A stretch of 64,000 nt of DNA, taken from NCBI RefSeq assembly GCF_000725485.1, contig NZ_JOAG01000012.1, positions 124,001 through 188,000 of the forward strand, read 5' to 3'. The notes under the pieces were generated by a model. That model was given only the letters and a program-made list of their open reading frames with translations. It did no database searches and was not told the DNA's origin. Positions 8,625-18,900 of this stretch are shown here, piece after piece. The stretch is from Nonomuraea candida. GTDB lineage: Bacteria > Actinomycetota > Actinomycetes > Streptosporangiales > Streptosporangiaceae. Numbering within the stretch: the stretch's first letter is position 1; the number at the start of each line of letters is the position of its first letter. The position numbers and the translations under genes were made by a program.

Positions 8625-8730
8625 GACCCTCCCATGCAGGATTCTTTACTCGTGCAAGAAGGAACGACCCTAACAGTCCGCGCCCGCCGCCCGCAGGCCA
8701 CCTGACCGGTCCGGCCTGGCACGACGCGCG

Positions 8731-9882
8731 TCAGCCGACGCGCTCGAAGGGCGTGGGCGCCTGGCCGGTCCAGCGGTGGAGCTGGGCGTGGGCGGTGTGC
8801 TTCGAGACGCCGTCCTCGGTGACCTTGCCGGCCTTGGCCACGTAGTAGCGGCCGTGGCCGAGCGAGACGAGGCCGTACTCGCCGGTCATCTGCCAGCCCC
8901 GCACGCCGGTCGCCGGGTCCTGGAGCCCGCCCGGCGCGAGCGTGAGCAGCTTGCCGCGCTCGGGCTGCGGCTGGCCGGCGATCTCGCCCGTCCTGGGCCG
9001 GTCGCCGCCGTGCACCATGAAGAAGGTGTAGTTCGGGAACTGCGGCTTGGTGCCCTTGTAGACGGCCATCATCCAGTTGCCGGTGTGCTCGTCGTACTCG
9101 AGGTTCTGCACGCCGTAGGTGGTGTTGCCGGTGTAGGCGAAGTACTTGCCGTCCACCCGCTCGGGGCCGCTCTTGTGCGGGGCGCTCTCGGTGAGCGGCC
9201 GCTCGTACTTCTTCCACTGCCGGATGTCGTACTGGAGCAGGACCTGGTGGTCGTTGTCCGACCGGCCGGCGTTGGCGTAGACGCCGTAGGCGACCGTCAG
9301 CTTCTGCCTGCCGTGCTTCCTGCCGAAGGCGGGGCCGAAGGAGACGCCGTCGATGCCGCTGCAGCCGTACCGGTGGTCGGGGGTGTTGCCGACGTTGCCG
9401 TCGAAGGCGCCGTCGCCGTTCATGTCGGCGGTGTAGTCGGCCACGACCTCCTTCAGGTACACGGTCTTGACCACGTCGCTGGTCTGGGCGTCCATGCCGG
9501 GGGTGGTGATGCGGTCCACGTCGAAGATCGCGATGTAGAACGACTCCTGCGCCTTGTACTCCAGCGACCCGTACACCCGGCCGTCCTCGGTGTTGAAGTC
9601 GAGGTCGCCCAGGTGCCCGGTGAAGCCCGTGACGGAGCCGATCAGCTTGCCCTGGAGGTCGGTCTTGACCAGCAGGTTGGTGAAGGAGAAGTACATGTGC
9701 CCCTTGCGCTGGTCGATGGCCATGCCCTGGACGTGCCCGGCGGTCCAGGCGCCGCCGTAGATCTCGGGCGGCAGGTCATGAGGCCGGTCCGCGGGAGTGG
9801 CGGCGGCCGGGGCGGCGAGGAGGGCGAGGGCGGAGGTGGCGGCGAGGGTGGCGGCGAGGGTGAACGTCAGGACCTTGCGCAT
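8731..9882 (-). CDS. Secreted protein of unknown function with a calcium-loop-like motif
   Basis: 383 residues with a clear Sec signal peptide (MRKVLTFTLAATLAATSALA, cleavage near AAA-TP at about 30). The mature part looks like a beta-propeller-type lyase/hydrolase scaffold: repeated short motifs such as GHVQGMAIDQRKGHMYFSF, GDLDFNTEDGRVYGSL and VQNLEYDEHTGNWMMAVY. DMNGDGAFDGN near residue 153 matches the DxNxDGxxD calcium-binding loop. I do not recognise a named family. Upstream (9925-9955) the minus strand has TTGTCA and TATAGC hexamers 19 bases apart, a weak promoter candidate, in a locally AT-rich patch. Confidence 0.8.
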   Translation of the reverse strand: MRKVLTFTLAATLAATSALALLAAPAAATPADRPHDLPPEIYGGAWTAGHVQGMAIDQRKGHMYFSFTNLLVKTDLQGKLIGSVTGFTGHLGDLDFNTEDGRVYGSLEYKAQESFYIAIFDVDRITTPGMDAQTSDVVKTVYLKEVVADYTADMNGDGAFDGNVGNTPDHRYGCSGIDGVSFGPAFGRKHGRQKLTVAYGVYANAGRSDNDHQVLLQYDIRQWKKYERPLTESAPHKSGPERVDGKYFAYTGNTTYGVQNLEYDEHTGNWMMAVYKGTKPQFPNYTFFMVHGGDRPRTGEIAGQPQPERGKLLTLAPGGLQDPATGVRGWQMTGEYGLVSLGHGRYYVAKAGKVTEDGVSKHTAHAQLHRWTGQAPTPFERVG

Positions 9883-9995
9883 GGTGCGGTACCCGTCTTC
9901 GAGGTGCGTTGATCAAACGGTGACGCTATACCCGCTTTATGCTGATATCTGACAATTTCCTGAACTGCCAGTGAAGGGCCGCCGAACCTCCCGCG

Positions 9996-12900
9996 TCACT
10001 CCTCGGCCGTCCTGACCCGCAGCGCCTGGTGGGCCGCCTCGGGGAAGCCGCTCGTACGGACCCGGCGCAGCAGCTCCCGCCACGGCTCCGCCCATCCGGA
10101 GCGGGGCCCGCACGACGCGGCGAGCGCCGTGGCGAGCAGCGCGCCCGTCTCGCCCTCGCCCGCCAGCCACCGCGCGTGCGGCAGCACGTGCTCGGCGGGC
10201 GTCTCCTCCGCCGACTCCGCGAGCAGCCGGCCCGCCTCCACGGCGGCCAGCACCCCGGGGACGCTCCGCGCCAGCCGGGCCAGCACCTCGCGCGGCGACC
10301 GCCAGTCCACGGTGGCGGCCAGCAGCTCAGCCGCCAGGTCCCCGGGCAGGCGCCCGGCCACCTCCGGCACGAGCGCCGCCATCGCCTCCGGCTCCTGGCC
10401 GTGCGTCTCCCGCAGCGCCAGCACGACGCCGGCGAGCCGCTGGGCGGCCGGCCGGTCGCGCTCCCGGCCGGCGTCCGGCTCGCCGGGGGCCGCGGCGAGC
10501 ACGTCGACGACCCGCCGCAGCTCCGCCCGCCCGAACCCCGAACCTGCCCCCTCGACCAGCCCCAGCGCGGCGTCCCCCCACGTCGCGCTCTCGCCGAGGT
10601 CGCAGACGATCTCGGCCAGCCGGGACACGGCCCGCGGCGCGTACGCCACCCAGTGGGGCAACGCCCGGACGGCGGCCTGCCGGGTCTCCCGGTCCCCGGC
10701 CCGCGTCGCGGCGACGACCAGCTCCCCGTACGCCGCCCGCGCCCCCTCCGGCACGTCCAGGGGGCTCTTCCTCAGCACCGGCGCAGCCACGTCGCCGCCC
10801 TCCGCCACCGCCTCCCGCAGCAGCTCCCAGGCCGCGGGCTCGCCGAGCAGCGCCGGCATCGACGCGGCCACCGCCACGCGCACGTCCTTGTGCTGCCCCT
10901 CCTGCTCCCACAGGCTCCGCAGCCGGGCCATCGCGCCGGGCGCGCGGTGCCGGGCCAGCAGCCGGACGGCCTCCTTGCGCGCGGTGACCTTGCCGCCCGC
11001 CAGCACCGGCTCCAGCGCCGCCACCAGCTCGTCCGGGCGCACGAACCCGGCCGCCCGCGCCGCCGCGTACACCGCCACGTGGGCGTCGTCCCCGCTCGCG
11101 TAGGAGAGCAGGTCGGCCAGCACGTCCTGCGGCCGGGCCGTCCACGGCAGCGCGGTCAGCGCCGCCCGCCGCAGCAGCGCCTCATCCCGGTCCAGGTACG
11201 GCCACAACCGCTCGGCCTCGATCCCGGGCACCTCGCCCAGCTCCCGCACGGCCAGCGCCCGCTCGTACGCGGGCAGCCCGCCGTTGCGTGCGGCCCCCTC
11301 CAGCAGCCGCGCGTACGCCGCCCGCTGCCGGGGCGTCCACCGCCGCACGGCCTCGCGGCCGGCGCGCGGCACCTTCCGCACGCCGCCCTTGGCGAAGCGC
11401 CCCACCGGCTCCCGGCTGCCGAGCACGACGTCGAGCAGGTCCGTACGCTCCCACGCCAGCACCCCGAACACCGCCGGAACCGTCACCACGGACGGGTCCG
11501 ACTCCAGCAGCCGCGCCACCCGCTCGTCCCGCGTGCGCGACGGCCCGAGCCACAGCTCGATCGCCCGCACCGCGTCGTCGTCGCGGACGGCGCCGAGCCC
11601 GCGCTCCAGCGCCCGCTGCAGCTCGGGCAGGTCGTGCCCGCGCCGGTCGAGCGCGTCGGCGAGCAGGAAGGCCAGCCGGTGCCGGTCGAGGTCGGCCTCC
11701 GCCTCCAGGTACGGCGCCAGCCTGCGCACCAGCCCGGCCTCCTGGCCGCGCCGCAGCACGTGGGTGAGGGGGCCGAGCGAGACCGTCCCCGTGTGATCCG
11801 CCAGCCGCTCGAAGGTCCGCAGCGCGCACTCCAGCAGGGCCGCGTCGTCCTGCCGCGCGCCCTGCTCGAAGACGCGGGCGGCCAGGCGGGCCAGCCGGTA
11901 GCGGGTGGAGTGGGAGCAGTCCCTGGCGGCGGTCGCGTCCTCGGCCAGCCGGTCGAGGAAGGGCGCGTGCCCGGCGCGGAAGAGCCGGGTGGGCAGCCCG
12001 GCCAGCGCCTCGACGGCGGCCTGGCGCACCGGGTCCTGCTCGTTGCGCAGCCGCCCGAGCGCGCCGGTCAGCCGGGTCAGGACGGCGGGATCGCGGCTGC
12101 GCCCGGCGCAGGCGATCAGTTGCCTGTAGCCGTGGGCGCGGTCGAGCGCGTCGGAGCGGCGGGTGGCGGCACGCAGGACGGGCTCGGCCTCGTCGTACGG
12201 CAGGAAGGCGGTGACCTCCAGCGTGCGCCGCGGCGACTCGGCGACGGCGCGCAGCCCGAGCATGCGGCGGGCCTCGGCGACCCGGCGGCGTAGCGGCAGG
12301 ACGTTCAGCAGGCGCTCGGAGTGGATCGCCCGGGACAGGTCGGCGCCCCGCATGACCTCGGTGAACAGCGCGTCCCTGCGGCCGGGCGGCACCGCGAGCA
12401 GCAGGTCGGCCACGGCCTGCTCGTCGTCGCGCACCGCCCGGCCCACCTCGCCCAGCCGGGCGTCGGTGAGCGCGGCCAGCCGCCGCCGCACCGACCGCCG
12501 CCGCAGGAGGGTCCTGAGCTCTGCCTGCCGTCCCGGGGCCAGGTAGAGGGCGAGGGTACGCGCCGGGTCGGCGTCCAGGAGCAGGCCCGCGCACCGCCGG
12601 ACCGCGGGCGTCCAGAAGCGTTCGAGCAGCGCGATCACCCGCTCGGGCGCCTGCCCGGCGATGACCTCGACACCGGGCGCGAACGCCTGCCACCATCCCC
12701 GCCGCAGGTAGCGCGGCGACTCGGCGAGCACCGTCTCGACGTGGCCGAGCACGACCATCGGGTGCCGCTTGGCCAGGGACTTCCAGTTCGGCACCGCGTG
12801 CCCGAGCGCGGCCAGCCTGGCGGCGACCGCCCCGGCCCCGCAGGCCGGCAGCAGGCCGGCCGCCTCCTCGTCGCCCCACCGCGCCCGCACCTCGTCGATC

Positions 12901-13292
12901 AGCCGCTCGGCCAGCTCGCGCCGGCCGGTCCGCCTGATGGCGTGGTAGACGACCCTGCGCTGCTGCGCGGGCGCCGTGCGGACGATCTCGGCGACGGCGT
13001 CGTCGGGGGCGCCGAGCCTCATCGCGTGGAGGGTCGCGTACCGGGCGACCTCGGGGTCGGGGTCGGACATCGCGCGGGTCAGGTGCCCGAGGTCGCGCGC
13101 CGCCGTGGCCAGCAGCACCGCGAGGACGCGTTCGTACTGCCCGAGCCGGGCCAGGCCCGCCAGCAGCTCCGCCGGCTCGGGCCGCCCGGCCCGTTCCCGC
13201 GCGTAGCCGGCCAGGCGACGGCACCGCCGGACGTGCGACAGCGGCTCGACCTCGTCGAGCAGTTCCGCCGGCGTGGGCGTGTTCGACCGCAT
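9996..13292 (-). CDS. Large HEAT-repeat protein (1098 residues)
   Basis: No signal peptide or membrane segments, so cytoplasmic. The whole length is leucine/alanine/arginine-rich paired helices of 30-40 residues, e.g. RYATLHAMRLGAPDDAVAEI, RNEQDPVRQAAVEALAGLP, LRRAALTALPWTARPQDVL and DVRVAVAASMPALLGEP, which are HEAT-type repeats. No enzymatic motif is visible. Such proteins are usually scaffolds for protein-protein or protein-nucleic-acid contacts; no partner is encoded next to it. ATG 13292 is preceded by a set of short direct repeats (13309-13406). Codon use is like its neighbours. Confidence 0.8.
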   Translation of the reverse strand: MRSNTPTPAELLDEVEPLSHVRRCRRLAGYARERAGRPEPAELLAGLARLGQYERVLAVLLATAARDLGHLTRAMSDPDPEVARYATLHAMRLGAPDDAVAEIVRTAPAQQRRVVYHAIRRTGRRELAERLIDEVRARWGDEEAAGLLPACGAGAVAARLAALGHAVPNWKSLAKRHPMVVLGHVETVLAESPRYLRRGWWQAFAPGVEVIAGQAPERVIALLERFWTPAVRRCAGLLLDADPARTLALYLAPGRQAELRTLLRRRSVRRRLAALTDARLGEVGRAVRDDEQAVADLLLAVPPGRRDALFTEVMRGADLSRAIHSERLLNVLPLRRRVAEARRMLGLRAVAESPRRTLEVTAFLPYDEAEPVLRAATRRSDALDRAHGYRQLIACAGRSRDPAVLTRLTGALGRLRNEQDPVRQAAVEALAGLPTRLFRAGHAPFLDRLAEDATAARDCSHSTRYRLARLAARVFEQGARQDDAALLECALRTFERLADHTGTVSLGPLTHVLRRGQEAGLVRRLAPYLEAEADLDRHRLAFLLADALDRRGHDLPELQRALERGLGAVRDDDAVRAIELWLGPSRTRDERVARLLESDPSVVTVPAVFGVLAWERTDLLDVVLGSREPVGRFAKGGVRKVPRAGREAVRRWTPRQRAAYARLLEGAARNGGLPAYERALAVRELGEVPGIEAERLWPYLDRDEALLRRAALTALPWTARPQDVLADLLSYASGDDAHVAVYAAARAAGFVRPDELVAALEPVLAGGKVTARKEAVRLLARHRAPGAMARLRSLWEQEGQHKDVRVAVAASMPALLGEPAAWELLREAVAEGGDVAAPVLRKSPLDVPEGARAAYGELVVAATRAGDRETRQAAVRALPHWVAYAPRAVSRLAEIVCDLGESATWGDAALGLVEGAGSGFGRAELRRVVDVLAAAPGEPDAGRERDRPAAQRLAGVVLALRETHGQEPEAMAALVPEVAGRLPGDLAAELLAATVDWRSPREVLARLARSVPGVLAAVEAGRLLAESAEETPAEHVLPHARWLAGEGETGALLATALAASCGPRSGWAEPWRELLRRVRTSGFPEAAHQALRVRTAEE

Positions 13293-13308
13293 TGACGCTC
13301 CGTTCGTC

Positions 13309-13406
13309 TAGGTGTGCCGGGTCCCGCCTGGTTCGCCAGGGGCCCCGATAGGCGTGCCGGGTTCCGCCAGGTGTGCCGTGTTTCTCTAGGCGTGCCGGGT
13401 TCTGCG
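13309..13406. repeat. Interspersed direct repeats (20-mer, about 40-bp period)
   Basis: TAGGYGTGCCGGGTYCCGCC occurs at 13309-13328, 13349-13368 and (as TAGGCGTGCCGGGTTCTGCG) 13387-13406, with a shorter copy AGGTGTGCCGTGTTTC at 13369-13384. The array fills most of the gap between the HEAT-repeat gene and the mycosin gene, upstream of the former. It may be operator-like or merely slippage-derived. Confidence 0.8.
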
Positions 13407-13426
13407 ACGTCCGCCGCCGCCCCCGC

Positions 13427-14686
13427 TCACCCGCCGCCGCGCGGGGCAGGCCCCCGGGCGCGGGGGCGGCGCAGCAGCAGCGCCGCGCCGAACAGGAAGG
13501 CCAGCCCCACCGCCACCGCCGTGCCGCCGATGCCCACGTACACCATGTCGATCGGCGGGTTCCTGGTCGGCGGGGCGACAGGGCCGTCGCCGAAGTACTT
13601 CTCCCCCTTGTACGGCGCCGCCTCGGCCTCGGCGTCCCCGGCCGCGCCGGCCGCCTTCACCGCCGCCGCCGCGTCGATCAGCCCGAAGCCGAGGAACACG
13701 TTGTAGCCGGACGGCGGCTTCCTGGCGGTCCGCACCAGGATGTCGCGCACCTGCCGCGGCGTCAGCTCCGGGTTGCGCGACAACATCAGCGCCACGGTGC
13801 CCGCCGCGAGCGCGCAGGCGGGCGAGGTGCCGTTCGCCAGGCGGTGGCCGCCGCGGTTGTCGGCGGCGTAGATGCCCACGCCGGGCGCGGCGATCGTGGT
13901 GTACGTATGCACCTGGGAGAACGTCGCCCGCGCCCCGTCCGGCCCCATCGCCGCCACCGCGATCACCCCGGGGTGCGCCGCCGGGTAGGAGACGACGTTG
14001 TTCGCGTCCACCTCCAGCGGGTCGGTGGAGCCGCCGTTGCCGGCGCTGGCCAGCAGGACCGCGCCCTTGCCGAGGGCGTAGTCGACGGCCGCCGCGGTGT
14101 CCTCCTCGTAGCCGTCGCCGAAGCCCCACTCGTCGGTGCCCAGGGACATGGAGATGACCTGGGCGCCCTGGTCGGCGGCGTACCGGATGCCCTTGGCCAG
14201 CGCGGTGGCCGCCTTGAGGCTCTCCTCGTCCTCGGCGGTCGGGCCGGCCTTGGCGGCGGCCTCGGCCCGCTTGCGCGCCGGGTCCTCGTCGTCCCAGATC
14301 ACCCGTACGGAGAGCACCTTCGCCTGCGGGGCGACCCGCAGCACGCTGGAGGCCATCGCGGTGCCGTGATCGCCCCAGTACGACTGGCCCGGCCTGGCTC
14401 CCCCGCCGATGAAGTCGGGCCCGGTGGTCACGCGGCCCTTGAACTCCGGGTGGTCGCGCACGACGCCGGTGTCCAGGACCGCGACGGTGACGCCCTTGCC
14501 CTGCCCGAGCCGCTGCGCCGCGGGCACCCTCATCACCTGCTGCTCCCAGCCCTTCGGAGCCGACGTGACCTGCCGGTTCCCATCGCGAGGGGACGCGGCG
14601 ACGGCCGGGGCGGCGGATACGGACGCGGATGCGACCAGGGCGGCGGCCACCACGGCCGCGCACGCGCCCGTCAGCCCGCGGATCAC
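13427..14686 (-). CDS. Mycosin-type S8 serine peptidase
   Basis: Subtilisin-family protease of the type VII secretion-associated (MycP) class: signal peptide (residues 1-30), subtilase domain, proline-rich segment, and one C-terminal membrane anchor (VYVGIGGTAVAVGLAFLF) with a basic tail. The triad is visible as VAVLDTGVVRDHPEF (Asp), DHGTAMASSV (His) and NGTSPACALAAGTVALM (Ser); ACA replaces the usual AAP after the serine. Length is 419 residues. GTG 14686 overlaps the previous gene's stop by four bases (GTGA 14683-14686), so it is co-translated with a membrane protein. No ESX/T7SS core genes lie in the window; the protease may serve a distant system. Confidence 0.88.
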   Translation of the reverse strand: MIRGLTGACAAVVAAALVASASVSAAPAVAASPRDGNRQVTSAPKGWEQQVMRVPAAQRLGQGKGVTVAVLDTGVVRDHPEFKGRVTTGPDFIGGGARPGQSYWGDHGTAMASSVLRVAPQAKVLSVRVIWDDEDPARKRAEAAAKAGPTAEDEESLKAATALAKGIRYAADQGAQVISMSLGTDEWGFGDGYEEDTAAAVDYALGKGAVLLASAGNGGSTDPLEVDANNVVSYPAAHPGVIAVAAMGPDGARATFSQVHTYTTIAAPGVGIYAADNRGGHRLANGTSPACALAAGTVALMLSRNPELTPRQVRDILVRTARKPPSGYNVFLGFGLIDAAAAVKAAGAAGDAEAEAAPYKGEKYFGDGPVAPPTRNPPIDMVYVGIGGTAVAVGLAFLFGAALLLRRPRARGPAPRGGG

Positions 14687-15654
14687 GGCCCCACCTTCCG
14701 GTTCTCGGCGTACACCCGGGTGGCCAGGCTCTTGGCCAGCCCTTCCGCCGTGTACGCCCACGCCTCGCGGTCCTCCTGCTGGTGGTAGACCCGCCGGCCC
14801 CACGGCTCGGGCAGCCGCCCCGGCCTGCGCCCGTCCGCCGGTCCCGCGGTCACCGCCACGAACAGGGGCGCGTCCCCGACCGTCCAGCCGCCGTTGCCGG
14901 TGCGCGCGGAGTCGTTCCACCGGGTGCCGGGGGCGGCGAGCGCGCGCACCGCGTGGTCCGGCCGGTCCTGCGCCTCGCGGACGACGTCCGGCAGGTCGGT
15001 GCGGGGCACATCCCCGTCGCGGAAGGCGATCAGGGCCACGGTGGCGGCGGTGCCTCCGGTGTCGTCCACGTACGTGGCGCGCATGGCCGCCACGCACCCC
15101 CGCTCGGCCACCGCCCGGGCCAGCGCGCCGGAGAGCGCCTTCTGGCAGGAGGTGTCGGTGGAGATCGCCGCCCTGGTCCAGCCGCGCTCGTCGTTCGGGG
15201 CGGAGTAGGGCTTCTCGGGCCGCTGCCGGCCGAGCCGCGGCGGGAACAGCGTCTCGACGGGCACGTTGCGCCACAACTGCCGGGAGTACTCCGGGTTGTG
15301 GATCTCCTGCCGGCTGTTCTTGTACGCGTGCGCGACCAGCGCGCCACCGCCGACCACGGCCAGCAGCCCGAACCCCCCGACGACCAGCCCGAGCAGCACC
15401 CGCCACGCGCTGCGCGGCGGCCGCCCGGGCGGCTGCGCCTGCTGGGGCTGGTAGGGCTGCTGGTACTGCTGCCCGTACGGAGGCGGCCCGCCCTGCGGGA
15501 CCGGCGCGTACGGTTGCCCAGGCGGGTGCGGTTGCCCAGGCGGGTGCGGTTGCCCAGGCGGGTGCGGTTGCCCAGGCGCGTACGGGTGGGGGTGCCCGGC
15601 GGGCGGCTGAGGGGGATGGAACCCCGGCCCGGAGCCGGACGGGGGATACATCAT
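14683..15654 (-). CDS. Membrane protein with Pro/Gly-rich N-terminus, mycosin partner
   Basis: 323 residues. Residues 1-80 are a cytoplasmic Gly/Pro/Gln-rich tail with four GQPHPP-like repeats (18-bp DNA repeats at 15512-15583). One membrane helix follows (about 87-110, VLLGLVVGGFGLLAVVGGG), then an external domain with two cysteines (TSCQKAL and RGCVAAM) that could form a disulphide. I do not recognise the external domain. AGGAGA lies 4-7 bases before the two adjacent ATGs at 15654 and 15651. The stop overlaps the mycosin start, so the two products probably act together at the membrane. Confidence 0.8.
   Translation of the reverse strand: MMYPPSGSGPGFHPPQPPAGHPHPYAPGQPHPPGQPHPPGQPHPPGQPYAPVPQGGPPPYGQQYQQPYQPQQAQPPGRPPRSAWRVLLGLVVGGFGLLAVVGGGALVAHAYKNSRQEIHNPEYSRQLWRNVPVETLFPPRLGRQRPEKPYSAPNDERGWTRAAISTDTSCQKALSGALARAVAERGCVAAMRATYVDDTGGTAATVALIAFRDGDVPRTDLPDVVREAQDRPDHAVRALAAPGTRWNDSARTGNGGWTVGDAPLFVAVTAGPADGRRPGRLPEPWGRRVYHQQEDREAWAYTAEGLAKSLATRVYAENRKVGP
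15512..15583. repeat. Four 18-bp tandem repeats inside a coding region
   Basis: GGTTGCCCAGGCGGGTGC repeats at 15512, 15530, 15548 and (two mismatches) 15566; on the minus strand they code for the GQPHPP/GQPYAP tract of the mycosin partner. The repeat keeps the frame, so unit number can vary without breaking the gene. Confidence 0.95.
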
Positions 15655-15934
15655 CGTCTCTCCTGTCGTGCGAGCCTGCCGATCAGGGTCCGAAGCACGT
15701 TTCCGTTTGACCCCATCTGATCGTTTTTGCGCGCTCTGACCTTATCGGCCCACCACGCACCACGGGCCCCACCCCGGACACCGGGTCAGATGCCACCGTG
15801 CCGCGCGATCCGCGGCAGCCTGCGCCGAACCTCCGCCTCATCCTCGAAGTCCCACTGCTCCCCGCCAGGGGGCCCTCCGCACGCCGCGCGCTTTGGCGTG
15901 AAACAGACCCCAAAAGCCCGACATTCGCCTTTAC

Positions 15935-18900
15935 GTGAGCAGAAAACTGAAATTAGGCGCACTCGTCGTCGCCGCCCTCTCCGCCATGACGGCGCTCGCC
16001 GCCCACCCGGCGACCGCCTCGCCCCCGGCCTCTCCGTCACCTCCGGCCTCTCCGTCACCCCCGGCCTCTCCGGCTCCCCCAGGAGGCCCCGGCCGGGCGA
16101 ACGCGGTGACCCTGATCACCGGGGACCGGGTCCTGGTCACCGGCCGTTCCCATTGGGTGGAGCCGGGCCCGGGCAGGGAGGTGAGCTTCACCAGCCGGGT
16201 ACGCGACGGGCACCTGCACGTGATCCCGTCCGACGCCCTGCCCCTGATCGCCCAGGGCGCGCTGGACCCGCGGCTGTTCGACGTGACCCAGCTCCTGGAA
16301 TGGCACTACGGCGACGCCGACAGACCGGACATCCCCGTCATCTCCCAGGCCGAGCAGGGGCAGCCGCCCGCGCCGGCCGACGCCGTGGGCGTGCGGGCGA
16401 TGGCCGGCCTCGGGATGAGCGCGGCCCGCGTCCCGAAGGCCGGCGCGACCCGGGCGTGGAAGGAGCTGACCGGCGGCGGGGCCCGGGCGCTCGCGGCGGG
16501 GCGGACGAAGTTGTGGCTGGACGGGCGCAGGTCGTACGCGCTGGACGAGAGCGTCAGGCAGATCGGCGCGCCGCAGGCGTGGCAGCAGGGGCTGACCGGG
16601 GCGGGCGTCACCGTCGCGGTGCTCGACTCCGGCTATGACGCCGGCCATCCCGGCCTCAAGGACGCGGTGGCGCACGAGCGGAACTTCAGCGAAGAGCCCG
16701 ACATGCACGACAACCATGGTCACGGCACCCATGTCGCCTCGATCGTGGCGGGCCGGGACGAGAAGTACCGGGGCGTGGCGCCGGAGGCGAGGCTGGCCAT
16801 CGGCAAGGTCGGCGGCATGCGCGGCATAACCGAGTCGGCGGCCCTGGCGGGCATGGAGTGGGCCGCCGTGGAGCTCGGGGCCAAGGCCGTCAACATGAGC
16901 TTCGGCGCCCCGGACGGCCCCGAGGTGGACCCTCTGGAGCAGGCGGTGGAGACGCTGTCGGAGCGTACCGGCACGTTGTTCGTCGTGGCGGCGGGCAACG
17001 AGGGCCGCAGCGGCACCGTGGGCAGCCCGGGCAGCGCCGACGCCGCGCTGACCGTGGGGGCGGTGGACAAGAAGGGCGCGCTCGCGCACTTCTCCAGCCG
17101 CGGCCCCCGGGCGCACGACCACGCGATCAAGCCCGACGTCACCGCGCCCGGCGTGGACATCATGGCGGCGGAGGCGGGCACCGGGGCGTACACGACGATG
17201 AGCGGCACCTCGATGGCCGCCCCGCACGTCGTCGGCGCCGCGGCCATCCTCGCCCAGCGTCATCCCGGCTGGACGGGATCCCGGCTCAAGGCCGCGCTGA
17301 TCGGCAGTGCCATCCCCGCCGAGGGCGCGACGCCGTACCAGCAGGGCGCCGGCCTCATCGACCTGCCGCGCACGCTGGCGCAGCCGGTCGTCGCCCGCCA
17401 GTCCAGCGTGTGGGCCGTCTTCCCCTGGGGCGGCGACGGCGAGCCCGTGGCCACCAGGACGATCACGTACGAGAACACCGGCGACACCCCGGTCACCCTC
17501 GCCCTGTCGGCGGAGGGCGAGGTCCTGAAGCCGGCGGCCGACCGGCTCGACGTCCCGGCCGGAGGCGAGGCGTCCGTCACCCTCACGATCGACGCCCGCG
17601 GCAGGACGCCGGGCGACTACCCGGGCATGATCACCGCGACCTCCGGCGGGCAGGCGATCCGCACGCCGGCCGGCGCGTACGTCGAGCCCGAGTCCTACGA
17701 CGTCACCGTCACCACGATCGGCAGGCAGGGCCGGCCGGTCGCCCCCATGGCGAGCGAGGTCTATGACGCGAAGACCGGCGAGAGCCGTTTCGTGCCCTTC
17801 ATCGGCGCGACGGCCAAACTCCGGCTGCCCGAGGGCGAGTGGCACCTGCACGTCTCCATCCGGGAGAGAAACGGTGCGGAGTCCTCGGAGACGACCGCCG
17901 TGCAGCCGCTGACCGTCGACGGGGCCGACCGGGAGCTCACCGTGGACGCCCGGCAGGGCCGGCCGACCGCGGTCTCCATCGACGACCCGGACGCCGCGAT
18001 CAGGCCGGTCAGCCAGTACGGGCTGGTGCACGGAGCCTGGTACGTCTGGGGCTTCCAGGGCGGGATCGACGTGAACGGCGAGCTGTTCGTCATTCCCGCC
18101 GACGTGCCCGGCCTGAGCTACACCCTGGGCACGACCTGGACGAGCCGGGCCGCCGGCCGGCACCCGTACGTCTACAACCTGGCCATGCACCACACCGGCG
18201 GCCTCCCCGCGAACCCCGTCTACCACGCCAGGCGCCGGGACCTGGCCGAGATCACCACCACCTACCGGGCGACCGGCACGCAGCCCACCGGCCGGCCCTT
18301 GATCGGACTGGTGTTCCACGACCTTCCCGGCACCTCCCTGTGGCCCGTGCTCGACGAGATCGCGCTGCCGGGCACGCTCGTCCAGTACCGCACGCCCGGC
18401 CTGACGTTCGAGAGCGGCCTGAAGACCGGGCCGGCCCTGCTGATGGGCGAGGCGAAGGTGGCCAGGCGCGGCCACACCACCGAGGTCTGGAACGCCGCCG
18501 TGACCGGCCCGTCGTTCTCCCTGCCGGCGGGCAGCCGCACCGGCGACCGGCTCACCTTCTCCGGGGCCGGCCTGTTCGCCGACGGCGCCCGGGGCCGGAG
18601 CGGCTCGGACGGCGCCGCCACCGGCACGGCCACCCTCGCCCTGAACGGCAAGCCCCTCGCCACGGCCCAACTGGCCGGGTGCATGCTCCCCGACCTCGCA
18701 CGAACCTGCGAGCTCCGTGCCGACGTTCCCGCCGGACCGGGCGACTACACGCTCACCGCGTCGGCCGCCCGGCAGTCGGAGCTGTCCACGAAGGTGCACT
18801 CGGAGTGGACGTTCCGCTCCGCCTCGGCCCCGAAGGCCCGGCCGCTGCCGTTGATGGCCGTCCGCTTCGCCCCTCAAGGGCTGGACGACCACAACCGCGC

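Noticed and set aside
15512..15583. CRISPR-like array of four regular repeats
   Set aside because: Units are 18 bp without spacers and lie in frame in a coding region (GQPHPP tract).
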